In this document: in pieces, positions 51,933 through 61,161 of the stretch
How the letters are laid out: each line of letters starts with the position of its first letter
Position numbering within the stretch: the first letter of the stretch is position 1
NCBI GenBank assembly: GCA_964619885.1
Contig: CAZUGA010000020.1
Coordinates: forward strand, 1 to 64,000
From: CAZUGA01 sp964619885
Lineage (GTDB): Bacteria > Pseudomonadota > Gammaproteobacteria > Methylococcales > UBA1147
Length of the DNA stretch: 64,000 nucleotides
Direction: 5' to 3'
Position numbers and translations under genes: made by a program
Notes under the pieces: generated by a model
Seen by the model: only the letters and a program-made list of their open reading frames with translations
The model's database searches: none
Told to the model about the DNA's origin: nothing

Positions 51933-54900
51933 TCAAAATGCCATTGCCGTATCGCAATCGTTTTTTAATAATTCCAAAAGTTGACCGACGAACTCTAGTT
52001 TTTCTTCGGCCGAATTGGATTCTTTGAAAAATTTTAATTTCTCGGGGCCATCCAGTTTATATTGTTCTGGTTGTTTTTGAATCAAATCAAGTAAATTTTC
52101 AGTATTGATTTTGGGTTCCGGGCCGAACAGAATTCGCCCATTAGAAGGCCCCACTTCAATTTTTCTTATTTCCATTTCGCTAGCTTGAATTTTAATCTCA
52201 GTAATTGCGAAGAGATTCTTGGTTGCATCCGGAAACAAACCGAAGCGGTCTATCATTTCTACTTTAAGCTGCCAAAGTTCTTCGACATTAATTGAGTTAG
52301 CAATTCGTTTGTACAATACCAAGCGCGTATGGACGTCTGGTAGATAATCATCGGGAATCAAAGCAGTTGAATAAAAATCAACTTCTGGTCCGGTATCTAA
52401 CGGCGATTCCAGATCAGGTTCGGTTCCGGATTTTAGCGCGGAAACCGCACGTTCTAGTAATTCGGTATACAGGGTAAATCCAATTTCTTGAATTTGACCG
52501 CTTTGCTCGTCACCCAGTAATTCGCCGGCGCCTCTAATTTCCAGGTCATGCGACGACAGCATAAAGCCGGCACCCAAGCTATCGGATTCTTCTATTGCTG
52601 ATAAGCGTTTCACTGCGTCGGATGTCATTAGTGGTTTCGGCGGAATGATTAAATAAGCATATGCTCGATGGTGTGAGCGTCCCACGCGGCCACGTAGTTG
52701 ATGTAATTGAGCGAGCCCTAGTTTATCCGCTCGATTGATTAAAATGGTATTTGCGCTGGGGATGTCGATTCCGCTTTCAATAATTGTTGTGCAGACTAAC
52801 ATATTGAAACGTTGATGATAGAAATCGAGCATAACCTTCTCAAGTTGTCGCTCGGGCATCTGGCCGTGTGCGATTTCTATCCGTGCTTCCGGAACAAGTT
52901 GTTCAAGCTCGCGCGCAGCTCTTTCGATGGATTTTACGTTATTGTGCAAATAAAATATCTGTCCTCCGCGGCGAATTTCACGCAGGCATGCCTCTTGGAT
53001 CAGAGCATCTATTGGCTCGGTAATGAAGGTTTTGATCGCGTGGCGATTGGGTGGCGGTGTGGCGATAATGGAAATATCTCTCAAGCCGGACATTGCCATG
53101 TTTAAAGTTCGAGGGATCGGCGTGGCCGTTAGCGTAAGGATATCCAATTCGCTACGAAGTTTTTTGAAATGTTCTTTATGGCGGACTCCAAACCGGTGTT
53201 CTTCGTCAATGATTACGAGCCCCAGGTTTTGATATTCAACAGTGTTTTGCAGTAATTTATGTGTTCCGATTAATATGTCGATCTTACCGGATTTGGTTTC
53301 TGCGAGAATAGATTCCTGTTGTTTTTTACTGACAAAGCGTGAAAGCGCTTTAACGCGTATTGGCCAATCGGCGAAACGATCACAAAAATTTTGATGATGT
53401 TGATGAGCCAGGAGCGTCGTCGGAACCAAAACTGCCACTTGCTTGTCGCTTTGAATGGCGATAAAAGCGGCGCGCATACAAACTTCGGTTTTTCCGAAAC
53501 CAACATCACCGCATATGACGCGGTCCATAGGCTGTGGCGATGCCATGTCCTTTAAGGTCTGTTTTATTGCGGTGTCCTGATCTGGGGTTTCTTCAAATGG
53601 AAACGCCAGCGCGAAATTTTCGTATTCTTCGTTGTTAATCCGATGAGCGAAGCCTTGTTTGGCCGCACGCCTGGAGTTGATGTCCAAAAGTTCGGCCGCA
53701 ACGTCCCGAACTCTTGCGGCGGCTCTCTTTTTAGCTTTGTTCCATTGGTCGCCACCAAGCTTATGTAGTGGGGCCGTTTCTGCGCTCGCGCCGGTGTACC
53801 GGCTGATACAATGCAGCGATGCGACGGGTACATAAAGTTTATCGTTTTTTGCGTATTCCAGAATCAAAAATTCGGTTTCAATTCCCCCGACCTCCAGCTT
53901 TTGCAAACCTTGGTAGCGCCCTATTCCGTGGTCTTGATGTACGACTGGAGTTCCAATGGATAATTCGGAAAGGGTGCTTACGATGTTTTCGAGCTCGCGT
54001 CCAGATGTTCGTCGACGACGACGTCTTTGCTGCGCGCGCTGCCCCGTCAATTGGCTCTCGGTGATTATCGCGATTTTGGGATCGTCCATTAACAAACCAT
54101 GATCCATGGGGGCGACTACAAGTGCCCTCACCATATCGCCTGCTAGAAAGTCGACCCAATTGGAAACTACTTCAGGCCGAATCTCATGTTTATTTAGGGT
54201 TGCCAACAGGTTTTCGCGGTGCCCCGCGGATTCGGCAATGAACAGAATCCGTCCTTCGAATTGATGGAGAAAAATATCCAGTGCTTCGGCACCCTTTGCC
54301 TGCCGTGGCTTTAACGAAATATCGGGTATGGGTTGGGTTGAGAATGAAATCTGATCGTTCGATAAATTAGATAGGGACTCTTCGACGAGGATCTGAATTA
54401 ATGGGCATGTTTTTTGATGTTCTTCTAATAATGCCGGTGACAAAAACAGTTCCTCCGGAACGAGGAGAGGGCGCTCTATATCATGTCTGCGCTGCTCGTA
54501 ACGATTGTATGTGTCAGAAAAAAAGTTACTTGCGGCTTTGTCTATTTCTCCCAAATAGATCAATGAGGTATTGTGCGGAATATAATCGAATATCGTATTC
54601 GTTGATTCGACAAACATTGGAAGATAATATTCAATCCCACCCGGAGCGATACCTTTACTAACATCTTGGTATATCGTATTTCGTTGGGAAATGTCTGGAA
54701 ATATAGATCTAAAATTTTTACGAAATCTTTTGATTGAATCTTCGTCAATCGGAAATTCTCTGGCCGGAAACAGATTGACGTTATCATATTTTTTTTGAGA
54801 TCGTTGGGTTTCAGTATCGAATGTCCGAATGGATTCTATCTCTTCGTCGAATAGCTCAATCCTAAACGGTGTCGTACTACCCATTGGGAACAGGTCCAGT

Positions 54901-55436
54901 ATCGAACCCCTTATCGCAAATTCTCCGTGTTGATAAACTTGAGACACGCACTGATAACCAACTTTTTCAAGTTGCCGTCTAATCCCATCCAACGGTAGGT
55001 TTTGACCAATACTCCAATTAAAACTTTTGGATAAAATATGCTCGCGGGGTGCGATTTTATGTAAAGCAGTTGAAATAGATAAAACAACTGCCCCACGAGA
55101 TATAGTGGGTAGTGTAGAAAGTGTTTTCAGCCGTTGTGATGTGATTTCCGGAAGTGGTGAAAAAACATCGTATGGCAAGGTCTCCCAATCCGGTAAATAA
55201 GAAACTGGGAATTCTTTTCTTAAATAAAACCGCAGCTCGTGTTCTACTCGTAAGGCCGATTGAGTGTCGGTGGTTATAACAACGAACGGGTTTTTGTTCT
55301 GGCTTATAGCTGACGCCAATGCAAGTGAGTCGCCGCAGCCCTTCAGTCCGGTCCATTGCAGAATATCACCCGGTGCTTTAGATGTCGGTGGTTTAAAAAG
55401 GGAAGCTTTGGTTTGAGAATTAGAAATAGGGGGCAT
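51933..55436 (-). CDS. mfd: Transcription-repair coupling factor
   Basis: Removes RNA polymerase stalled at lesions and recruits UvrA. The 1167-residue protein has an N-terminal UvrB-like region (about 1-350), the RNA-polymerase-interacting RID domain (about 495-560, with VVHQDHGIGRYQGLQ), then helicase motifs: Walker A GDVGFGKTE (about 642-650), DEEHRFG (about 742), and later TATPIPRTLNMA and the TRG-type QLRGRVGRS. A C-terminal domain ends the protein. Length and order match the family. It is convergent with mtnP and stands next to the AT-rich region upstream of the H-NS gene. Confidence 0.97.
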   Translation of the reverse strand: MPPISNSQTKASLFKPPTSKAPGDILQWTGLKGCGDSLALASAISQNKNPFVVITTDTQSALRVEHELRFYLRKEFPVSYLPDWETLPYDVFSPLPEITSQRLKTLSTLPTISRGAVVLSISTALHKIAPREHILSKSFNWSIGQNLPLDGIRRQLEKVGYQCVSQVYQHGEFAIRGSILDLFPMGSTTPFRIELFDEEIESIRTFDTETQRSQKKYDNVNLFPAREFPIDEDSIKRFRKNFRSIFPDISQRNTIYQDVSKGIAPGGIEYYLPMFVESTNTIFDYIPHNTSLIYLGEIDKAASNFFSDTYNRYEQRRHDIERPLLVPEELFLSPALLEEHQKTCPLIQILVEESLSNLSNDQISFSTQPIPDISLKPRQAKGAEALDIFLHQFEGRILFIAESAGHRENLLATLNKHEIRPEVVSNWVDFLAGDMVRALVVAPMDHGLLMDDPKIAIITESQLTGQRAQQRRRRRRTSGRELENIVSTLSELSIGTPVVHQDHGIGRYQGLQKLEVGGIETEFLILEYAKNDKLYVPVASLHCISRYTGASAETAPLHKLGGDQWNKAKKRAAARVRDVAAELLDINSRRAAKQGFAHRINNEEYENFALAFPFEETPDQDTAIKQTLKDMASPQPMDRVICGDVGFGKTEVCMRAAFIAIQSDKQVAVLVPTTLLAHQHHQNFCDRFADWPIRVKALSRFVSKKQQESILAETKSGKIDILIGTHKLLQNTVEYQNLGLVIIDEEHRFGVRHKEHFKKLRSELDILTLTATPIPRTLNMAMSGLRDISIIATPPPNRHAIKTFITEPIDALIQEACLREIRRGGQIFYLHNNVKSIERAARELEQLVPEARIEIAHGQMPERQLEKVMLDFYHQRFNMLVCTTIIESGIDIPSANTILINRADKLGLAQLHQLRGRVGRSHHRAYAYLIIPPKPLMTSDAVKRLSAIEESDSLGAGFMLSSHDLEIRGAGELLGDEQSGQIQEIGFTLYTELLERAVSALKSGTEPDLESPLDTGPEVDFYSTALIPDDYLPDVHTRLVLYKRIANSINVEELWQLKVEMIDRFGLFPDATKNLFAITEIKIQASEMEIRKIEVGPSNGRILFGPEPKINTENLLDLIQKQPEQYKLDGPEKLKFFKESNSAEEKLEFVGQLLELLKNDCDTAMAF

Positions 55437-56004
55437 TGCTGTAGGTTGAAGAAAATTGGTCTTGGTGAGTGAATTGAATAAAAAACTTTATATTATCCCA
55501 CACTGGGCTAGGTAAAGTTAAGCCAACTGGCTCAGATTTATCGCGCCTTACTAGAGACGTATTTGAGTTTTCTAACCAATCGCGTCGAGTTGAGAAAGGC
55601 AGAGGTTTTGGTTAATGTTGTCAAAAACTGAGAGGGTTTTGCGGGTAAGTTCATTTTTTAGATTCGTTGGCTTTAATTTAATCTAATACAACTCTTACCA
55701 ATTTAGGAAAGATTATTACGAATACTATTTTATTCAATATAAACTAATAATAGTTTAGCCTTCAGGTGTTTGGTTTTTGATAAACCTTAATGTTATTGCC
55801 GTGCTGCACTTGTATTGAACAAATTGTCCTCCGATTAATTGTATCGATATATCAGAATGATTTTTACTACAAATAAATCGTATATAAATCCTGATGGTAT
55901 AAAGGGTAAAGTCTTGGTAAATATAATACGCTCTATCTATATGTAAGTTTCGGACGTGTGATATAATTAAATCTCTGTGTTATTGTAAAAGAGGCGAATA
56001 TTCA
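55437..56004. other. Long AT-rich leader of the H-NS-family gene
   Basis: About 570 bases, clearly richer in A/T than the surroundings, with no gene. TAAACTA-ATAA-TAGTTTA (55740-55757) is a perfect small hairpin, and GGTTT/AAACC (55772-55786) another. TGATATAAT (TG-N-TATAAT at 55959-55967) is an extended -10 promoter close to the gene. Curved AT-rich DNA here would suit binding by the H-NS protein itself. Confidence 0.5.
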
Positions 56005-56331
56005 ATGCGAAGTGATTTTAACAAACTGTCTGAAATTGATTTAGAAAATGTAATAGCAAATGCAGGGAAAGAACTTCGAGCGCGGCAACAAGCTAAACGG
56101 AAAGAGGTGATCGCACAAATTAAGGAATTAGCTGCGTCGATAGATATTAGAATCGAAATTAACGACACCAAGACTAAGTCGACTAGGCAAGGTAAAAAGG
56201 TGCCAGCAAAGTATCAAAACCCAAATGATCTCACACAACAATGGAGTGGCCGTGGGATGAAACCCAAATGGTTGAAAGCGCTATTGGATAAAGGGCAAAA
56301 GCTGGAAAAATTCGAAATAAAACGGAAATAA
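56005..56331 (+). CDS. H-NS family histone-like protein
   Basis: A 108-residue nucleoid protein. The N-terminal helical part (about 1-55) is charged and probably forms a coiled-coil dimer; the C-terminal DNA-binding motif is QWSGRGMKPKWLKALL, the H-NS family signature for AT-rich minor-groove binding. GAGG precedes the ATG. Its closest named relatives are the BpH3-like group of short H-NS proteins. It is likely a silencer of AT-rich or foreign genes, and may control itself through the AT-rich leader. Confidence 0.85.
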   Translation: MRSDFNKLSEIDLENVIANAGKELRARQQAKRKEVIAQIKELAASIDIRIEINDTKTKSTRQGKKVPAKYQNPNDLTQQWSGRGMKPKWLKALLDKGQKLEKFEIKRK

Positions 56332-56344
56332 ATATTTGTAAATT

Positions 56345-56378
56345 CAGAGACGTTAAAGAGGGATGTTTGGCGTCTCTG
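56345..56378 (+). terminator. Possible stem-loop after the H-NS-family gene
   Basis: CAGAGACG (56345-56352) and CGTCTCTG (56371-56378) form an 8-bp stem with an 18-base loop, 14 bases after the H-NS-family stop. The loop is long and no T-run follows, so this is only a candidate. Confidence 0.4.
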
Positions 56379-56501
56379 CTCCTCATTCGTTGGGCTAATT
56401 GCTTTTGATACTAACTAGATTAGCCGGCGCTTTTTACTTATCAATTGGATGATGCGGTAGTATCGTCATGGATTTACCGGTTATCAATTAAGTTTTATTT
56501 T

Positions 56502-58178
56502 TTATTGATTGGCCATTTCTAGCATTTCTTGGGCATGGGCCAATGTTTGTTGGGTAATGTTTAGACCGCCAAGCATGCGGGCGATTTCTTGTTTGCGCAT
56601 TTCGGGCGATAACTGTCGTACCTGCGATTCTGTATTAATGTCGTCGCTGGATTTTTCTACCAGTAAATGGTGATGAGCTTGGGCGGCAACCTGCGGCAGG
56701 TGTGTTACGCATAGAACCTGCTGGTTAGATCCAAGAGTGCGTAGTTTCTGACCAACGATTTCGGCGACACCACCCCCAATACCTGAATCAACTTCGTCAA
56801 ATATCATAGTTGCGGTACTATGCGAATGAAGTGCCGCGACTTGAATGGCCAAACTGATTCTCGATAGCTCTCCACCCGACGCTACTTTATTCAGCGGTCG
56901 GGCGGGCATACCCGGATTTGTTGAAACGAGGAATTCGACCTGATCCAATCCACCAGGTTTTGGATCGCCGGTAGGGTCGTTTGTATCTATTTGAATTGTC
57001 GATTTACCTTGAGGCATACCGAGTTCTTGGATCGCATTGGAGATTTGGACTTCTAAGAGTTGGGCAGCTTGTTTACGATTTTTGGATAACAGCACCGCTT
57101 TGGTATGGTAGCGTTCCCTTACCTTATTCAGGCGGGTTTCAAGTCCGTCTATTTGCTCAATCGCTTGCTCTAAGAATTTTAATTCTTGATTTAATGCGCG
57201 TAGTTTCTCCGAAAGTTCGCCTGGTTTTATATAATGTTTGCGAGCAATCGAATGCACCTGGGCTAATCTGTCGTCAAGATAGGCGAGTTGGTTGGGATCG
57301 ATCTCCAAAGTGTCCAATTGGCGGTGGAGTAAATGACTCGACTCTTGAACCTGAATTTGTGCCTCATTTAGCAGTTGTACTACTGCATCTAATTCTGGAG
57401 CGTGTTGACTTATATCGGTTAAAGCCCTTATCGAATTACTTAATCTTGAATTAATGGAATGCTGTTCATCGCCGTACAGCAGGTCGATTTGGGTTCGAGT
57501 AGTTAAAGCTATAGTTTCCGCATTGGCATGAAATGTCTGGTCACTAACCAGTTGGTCGTAGTCAAGGTTTTCGACATCAACGGTTTCTAGTTCGTTGATT
57601 TGATAACGTAGCAATTCATCGCGTTCGGCCCTGGTGCGCATCGTTTCAGACGTTTTATTTAATTCGGCGCGCGTTGTTTGCCATTTAGCGTACGTAACGT
57701 TTACTTGCTCAAGCAGCTCTCGGTTATTAGAAATTTCATCCAGAATACGACGTTGCTCGGTTGTATTGAGCAACGCAAGATGCGCATGTTGGCCATGAAT
57801 TTCTATTAATCGTTCGGCTAATTCTTGTAAGGATTGCAAAGTAACCGGACGGTTATTTATAAAGGCTTTGGATCGACCGTCCCGGTTGAGTACACGACGA
57901 ATTAAACAATTGTTGTGGTCATCTAACTCTAAGTCTATAAGCCAAGTCAAAGCCAGTGGCGTATCACTCAAGTCAAATTCCAAGTTGATTTCGGCTTTGT
58001 CACAACCTGGACGTATTAGACTGGAATCCGCTCGATCGCCAAGCGCTAATCCCATCGCCGTCAGCAAAATGGATTTGCCCGCCCCAGTTTCTCCCGTTAG
58101 CACAGTTAATCCTCGGTGGAAATCCAAATCAAGGGTTTTGACGACGGTAAGATCTCTAATGTTTAGAGAGCATAGCAT
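56502..58178 (-). CDS. recN: DNA repair protein RecN
   Basis: SMC-like ATPase of double-strand-break repair. The 558 residues have GETGAGKSILL (Walker A) at about residue 30, a long helical coiled-coil middle (about 160-390), and the C-terminal ATPase half with LNKVASGGELSRISLA (signature) and MIFDEVDSGIGG (Walker B). It is downstream of nadK on the same strand with nine bases between. No LexA box was seen upstream of nadK, so SOS control is not evident. Confidence 0.96.
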   Translation of the reverse strand: MLCSLNIRDLTVVKTLDLDFHRGLTVLTGETGAGKSILLTAMGLALGDRADSSLIRPGCDKAEINLEFDLSDTPLALTWLIDLELDDHNNCLIRRVLNRDGRSKAFINNRPVTLQSLQELAERLIEIHGQHAHLALLNTTEQRRILDEISNNRELLEQVNVTYAKWQTTRAELNKTSETMRTRAERDELLRYQINELETVDVENLDYDQLVSDQTFHANAETIALTTRTQIDLLYGDEQHSINSRLSNSIRALTDISQHAPELDAVVQLLNEAQIQVQESSHLLHRQLDTLEIDPNQLAYLDDRLAQVHSIARKHYIKPGELSEKLRALNQELKFLEQAIEQIDGLETRLNKVRERYHTKAVLLSKNRKQAAQLLEVQISNAIQELGMPQGKSTIQIDTNDPTGDPKPGGLDQVEFLVSTNPGMPARPLNKVASGGELSRISLAIQVAALHSHSTATMIFDEVDSGIGGGVAEIVGQKLRTLGSNQQVLCVTHLPQVAAQAHHHLLVEKSSDDINTESQVRQLSPEMRKQEIARMLGGLNITQQTLAHAQEMLEMANQ

Positions 58179-58187
58179 AGATCTGAA

Positions 58188-59057
58188 TTAGCTACTCCAG
58201 TGTAGTTTTGCGCGAAGGATATCAAAAAAATCGTAATTGGTTGGGTGTAGTATCTTAACTAAGTTGGTGTCCTTTTTAATTTGAATTCGATCACTGATTA
58301 ATACGTCGGGTATAGAAATATCGTCGCAGGTGACTTGCGCGTTGATCGCTTCCTTGTTACTGAATTCTATTTCGATCAGACTGTTGTCGTCCACCACAAT
58401 GGGGCGATTGGTCAATGTGTGTGGATTAATAGGCACCAATACAATGGCGCCCAGGGTAGGATGCAGAATTGGACCACCGCCGGATAAAGCGTAAGCCGTC
58501 GAACCGGTCGGTGTTGATACGATTAATCCGTCCGAGCGTTGGGAATTTAAAAAGATTTTATCAATATGCGTGATAATCTCTATCATACTAGGTGTGATCC
58601 ATCGGTGAATCACAACCTCGTTTACGGCAATTTGTTCATGGATTACTTGATCGTCTCGAATCAGTTGGGCGTTGAGTAACATTCGTTCTTCGGTTACAAA
58701 ATTGCCCTGCAGGATATCGTCGAGCTTTATGATGACTTCATCGGGAGAAATGTCGACCAGAAAGCCCAAGCGGCCCAAATTAACACCAATGACCGGAACT
58801 TTGTGTGGTGCAAGGTTGCGACCTGCGGAAAGCAATGTGCCGTCGCCACCAACCGTTATGGCGACGTCGCAGTGTTCACCCAGATTGGATATGTCATGGC
58901 ATTCTACCGATTCAGATGCAAGAAATTTTCGACTTTGTTGTTCAACCAAAACCCGGTAATTGAGTTTGACCAAATGCTCGTACAAAACCGATATGGTTGT
59001 CGCAATGATTGGGTTAGGTTTGCCGATCAGGCCAATGGAACTGAATTGACGATGCAT
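58188..59057 (-). CDS. nadK: NAD kinase
   Basis: Makes NADP from NAD and ATP (or polyphosphate). The 289-residue protein has the GGDGTLLSAGRNLA motif with the catalytic Asp, followed by PVIGVNLGRLGFLV, NEVVIHRW and STPTGSTAYALSGGGP. It starts at the ATG 59057, divergent from hrcA; the CIRCE element lies between. It is followed by recN, a pairing seen in many gammaproteobacteria. Confidence 0.96.
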   Translation of the reverse strand: MHRQFSSIGLIGKPNPIIATTISVLYEHLVKLNYRVLVEQQSRKFLASESVECHDISNLGEHCDVAITVGGDGTLLSAGRNLAPHKVPVIGVNLGRLGFLVDISPDEVIIKLDDILQGNFVTEERMLLNAQLIRDDQVIHEQIAVNEVVIHRWITPSMIEIITHIDKIFLNSQRSDGLIVSTPTGSTAYALSGGGPILHPTLGAIVLVPINPHTLTNRPIVVDDNSLIEIEFSNKEAINAQVTCDDISIPDVLISDRIQIKKDTNLVKILHPTNYDFFDILRAKLHWSS

Positions 59058-59145
59058 GGAGTAAATTGGGAGTTATTTTTCCAAAGGTAGCATGTTGCGC
59101 GTTTCCATCCAAGCTTTAAGCCGATCTTGACACAGATCTTCGGGA

Positions 59146-59187
59146 TTGCTAGTTTCACTATTAGCACTCTATATAAAAGAGTGCTAA
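59146..59187 (+). promoter_or_regulatory. Heat-shock promoter with perfect CIRCE operator
   Basis: TTAGCACTC (59161-59169), nine bases, and GAGTGCTAA (59179-59187) match the CIRCE consensus exactly in both arms and spacing. TTGCTA (59146-59151) and TATATA (59170-59175, inside the CIRCE spacer) could be the -35 and -10 with an 18-base spacer. HrcA binds CIRCE and represses hrcA-grpE-dnaK-dnaJ. It is 24 bases before the hrcA start. Confidence 0.95.
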
Positions 59188-59210
59188 ATAAATAATGGTT
59201 TGAGGCTATT

Positions 59211-60266
59211 GTGGAAAATTCTTCTAGTTTGAACGACAGGGCCCAACATCTCCTGAAGGTGTTAATTGAGCGGTATATTCAAGATGGTCAACCGGTTGGG
59301 TCTCGCGCTCTATCGCGAGGTAGTGGGGTTAATTTGAGCCCGGCAACGGTTAGAAATGTAATGGCCGATTTGGAAGAGTACGGTTTAGTCTGCTCGCCGC
59401 ACACCTCTGCAGGCCGAATTCCGACGGTTACCGGATATCGACTCTTCATAGATTCTTTACTTACCGTCCAACCGGTCGGGAAAAAAGCCGTAGATGATTT
59501 TAAAAAGGATTTTGGTAACCAGACTGACGAGCAAAATTTGGTTGAAAGTGCTTCTAATTTATTGTCTAGCATCTCGCAAATGGCGGGAATTGTAACGATG
59601 CCGCGTCGCGGTACAGTTGCATTTCGTCACATAGAGTTTTTGCCATTATCTGGTGCGCGAGTATTAGCCATTTTAGTGACCAATGAACAGGAAGTGCATA
59701 ATCGCATAATCCATCCGTCACGAGAATTTAGTGCCGCCGAATTGCAACAAGCTTCAAATTATTTGAATTCAGTATTCCAAGGTCAGGATCTAACGTCGTT
59801 GAGATCGCAATTACTGAACGAGTTGGAGGAAACTCAGCAAAGGGTAAATAAGGAAATGATAAATGCGATCGAAATGGCTAATCTTGCACTACAAAGCGAT
59901 ACATCAACGGAAGATTTTATCTTAACAGGGCAGACGAACCTGATGGAATTTTCTGAGTTATCGGATGTAGAGCGGTTGCGCAAGTTATTCGAAGCATTCA
60001 ATCGCAAACAGGAAATACTTCACTTATTAGACCAATGTTTACATGCCGAAGGCGTGCAAATTTTTGTAGGTGAAGAGTCGGGTTATCAGGCGTTGGATGA
60101 TTGCAGCGTGGTTAGCGCGTCGTATTCGCTTGATACGGAAAGGGTCGGTGTCTTGGCGGTAATTGGACCAACTCGAATGGAATATCAAAAAGTTATCCCC
60201 CTTGTTGATGTAACCGCAAAATTATTGGGAGCTGCCTTGAATCAGAATATATCGCCCCCATCATAA
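59211..60266 (+). CDS. hrcA: Heat-shock repressor HrcA
   Basis: A 351-residue winged-helix repressor. The N-terminal region (about 5-75) has LLKVLIERYIQDGQPVGSRAL and NLSPATVRNVMADLEEYGL with the DNA-binding helix, followed by HTSAGRIPTVTGYRLFI; the rest is a GAF-like inserted domain and a C-terminal dimerisation part. GTG start with TGAGG upstream. CIRCE directly precedes it, so it represses itself. Many gammaproteobacteria use sigma32 instead, so HrcA here marks a lineage with CIRCE control. Confidence 0.96.
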   Translation: MENSSSLNDRAQHLLKVLIERYIQDGQPVGSRALSRGSGVNLSPATVRNVMADLEEYGLVCSPHTSAGRIPTVTGYRLFIDSLLTVQPVGKKAVDDFKKDFGNQTDEQNLVESASNLLSSISQMAGIVTMPRRGTVAFRHIEFLPLSGARVLAILVTNEQEVHNRIIHPSREFSAAELQQASNYLNSVFQGQDLTSLRSQLLNELEETQQRVNKEMINAIEMANLALQSDTSTEDFILTGQTNLMEFSELSDVERLRKLFEAFNRKQEILHLLDQCLHAEGVQIFVGEESGYQALDDCSVVSASYSLDTERVGVLAVIGPTRMEYQKVIPLVDVTAKLLGAALNQNISPPS

Positions 60267-60440
60267 GGCTATTATTTTCTTCAATATCTTTAGTGTTGAT
60301 GCCTAAAAAAATTTGGTATCTCGCTGATTGTTTTATTGAAAATGTGCGATTGTTGCATTTGAAAAATTACCGGAAGTCGCGACCTTCAGCAATTCTGGTT
60401 ACAAGCTTGGCAATATTTATATGAATTTGGAGCAAAACTT

Positions 60441-61076
60441 ATGAGCGATGAGAAGGAGATACCGGAATCTCAAGAGGACGGTATTGAATCTGTGAATACT
60501 AAGGATTTACCAGCCGGGGATGATATCGAGCAAAGTGGGAGCGACATCGAGGTTGATACTGAAGTAGACGAAATATCTATAGAAGCTCTCCGCAATGAGC
60601 TCCAAGTGGTAACTGAAAAGGCCAATGAAAGCGCGGATAAATTTGTGCGTGCACAGGCGGAAATGGAGAATCTACGGCGGCGTACAGAAAAGGAATTACA
60701 GAACGCGCACAAATTTGCATTGGATCAATTTTCCAAAGAATTACTTCCAGTAGTAGATAGTCTGGAACTTGGGATTCAAGCTGCGGCTGGTGATTCTGCG
60801 GAAGTAACAAAATTGCGAGAAGGTAACATATTGACGTTGCAATTGATGAAGTCGGCTTTGGAGAAATTTAATATTGTCCCGATAGATCCTGAAGGGGATA
60901 TTTTCAACCCCGAGTTGCATCAAGCGATGGCAATGGAGGTGGCCGAAGATAAGGAACCGAATACCGTGTTGAAAGTGTTTCAAAAAGGTTATCTGCTCAA
61001 CGATCGGTTGATTCGTCCCGCGATGGTTGTCGTTGCCCAGATGAACAAGCAAACGAAAGTTGACGAACAAGCTTGA
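60441..61076 (+). CDS. grpE: Nucleotide-exchange factor GrpE
   Basis: Releases ADP from DnaK. The 211-residue protein has an acidic N-terminus, a long helix (about 45-85, NELQVVTEKANESADKF and RAQAEMENLRRRTEKE) and the C-terminal beta domain starting near FNPELHQAMAM. It lies in the hrcA-grpE-dnaK order. GGAGCAAAACTT precedes the ATG. Confidence 0.96.
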   Translation: MSDEKEIPESQEDGIESVNTKDLPAGDDIEQSGSDIEVDTEVDEISIEALRNELQVVTEKANESADKFVRAQAEMENLRRRTEKELQNAHKFALDQFSKELLPVVDSLELGIQAAAGDSAEVTKLREGNILTLQLMKSALEKFNIVPIDPEGDIFNPELHQAMAMEVAEDKEPNTVLKVFQKGYLLNDRLIRPAMVVVAQMNKQTKVDEQA

Positions 61077-61161
61077 AAAAAATATCGATAACCCCATATC
61101 AGAAAGTAGTTAGTTATCAGCGCGAATCAAGCGATTGTTGAATTGATCGGAGAATAAGTAA

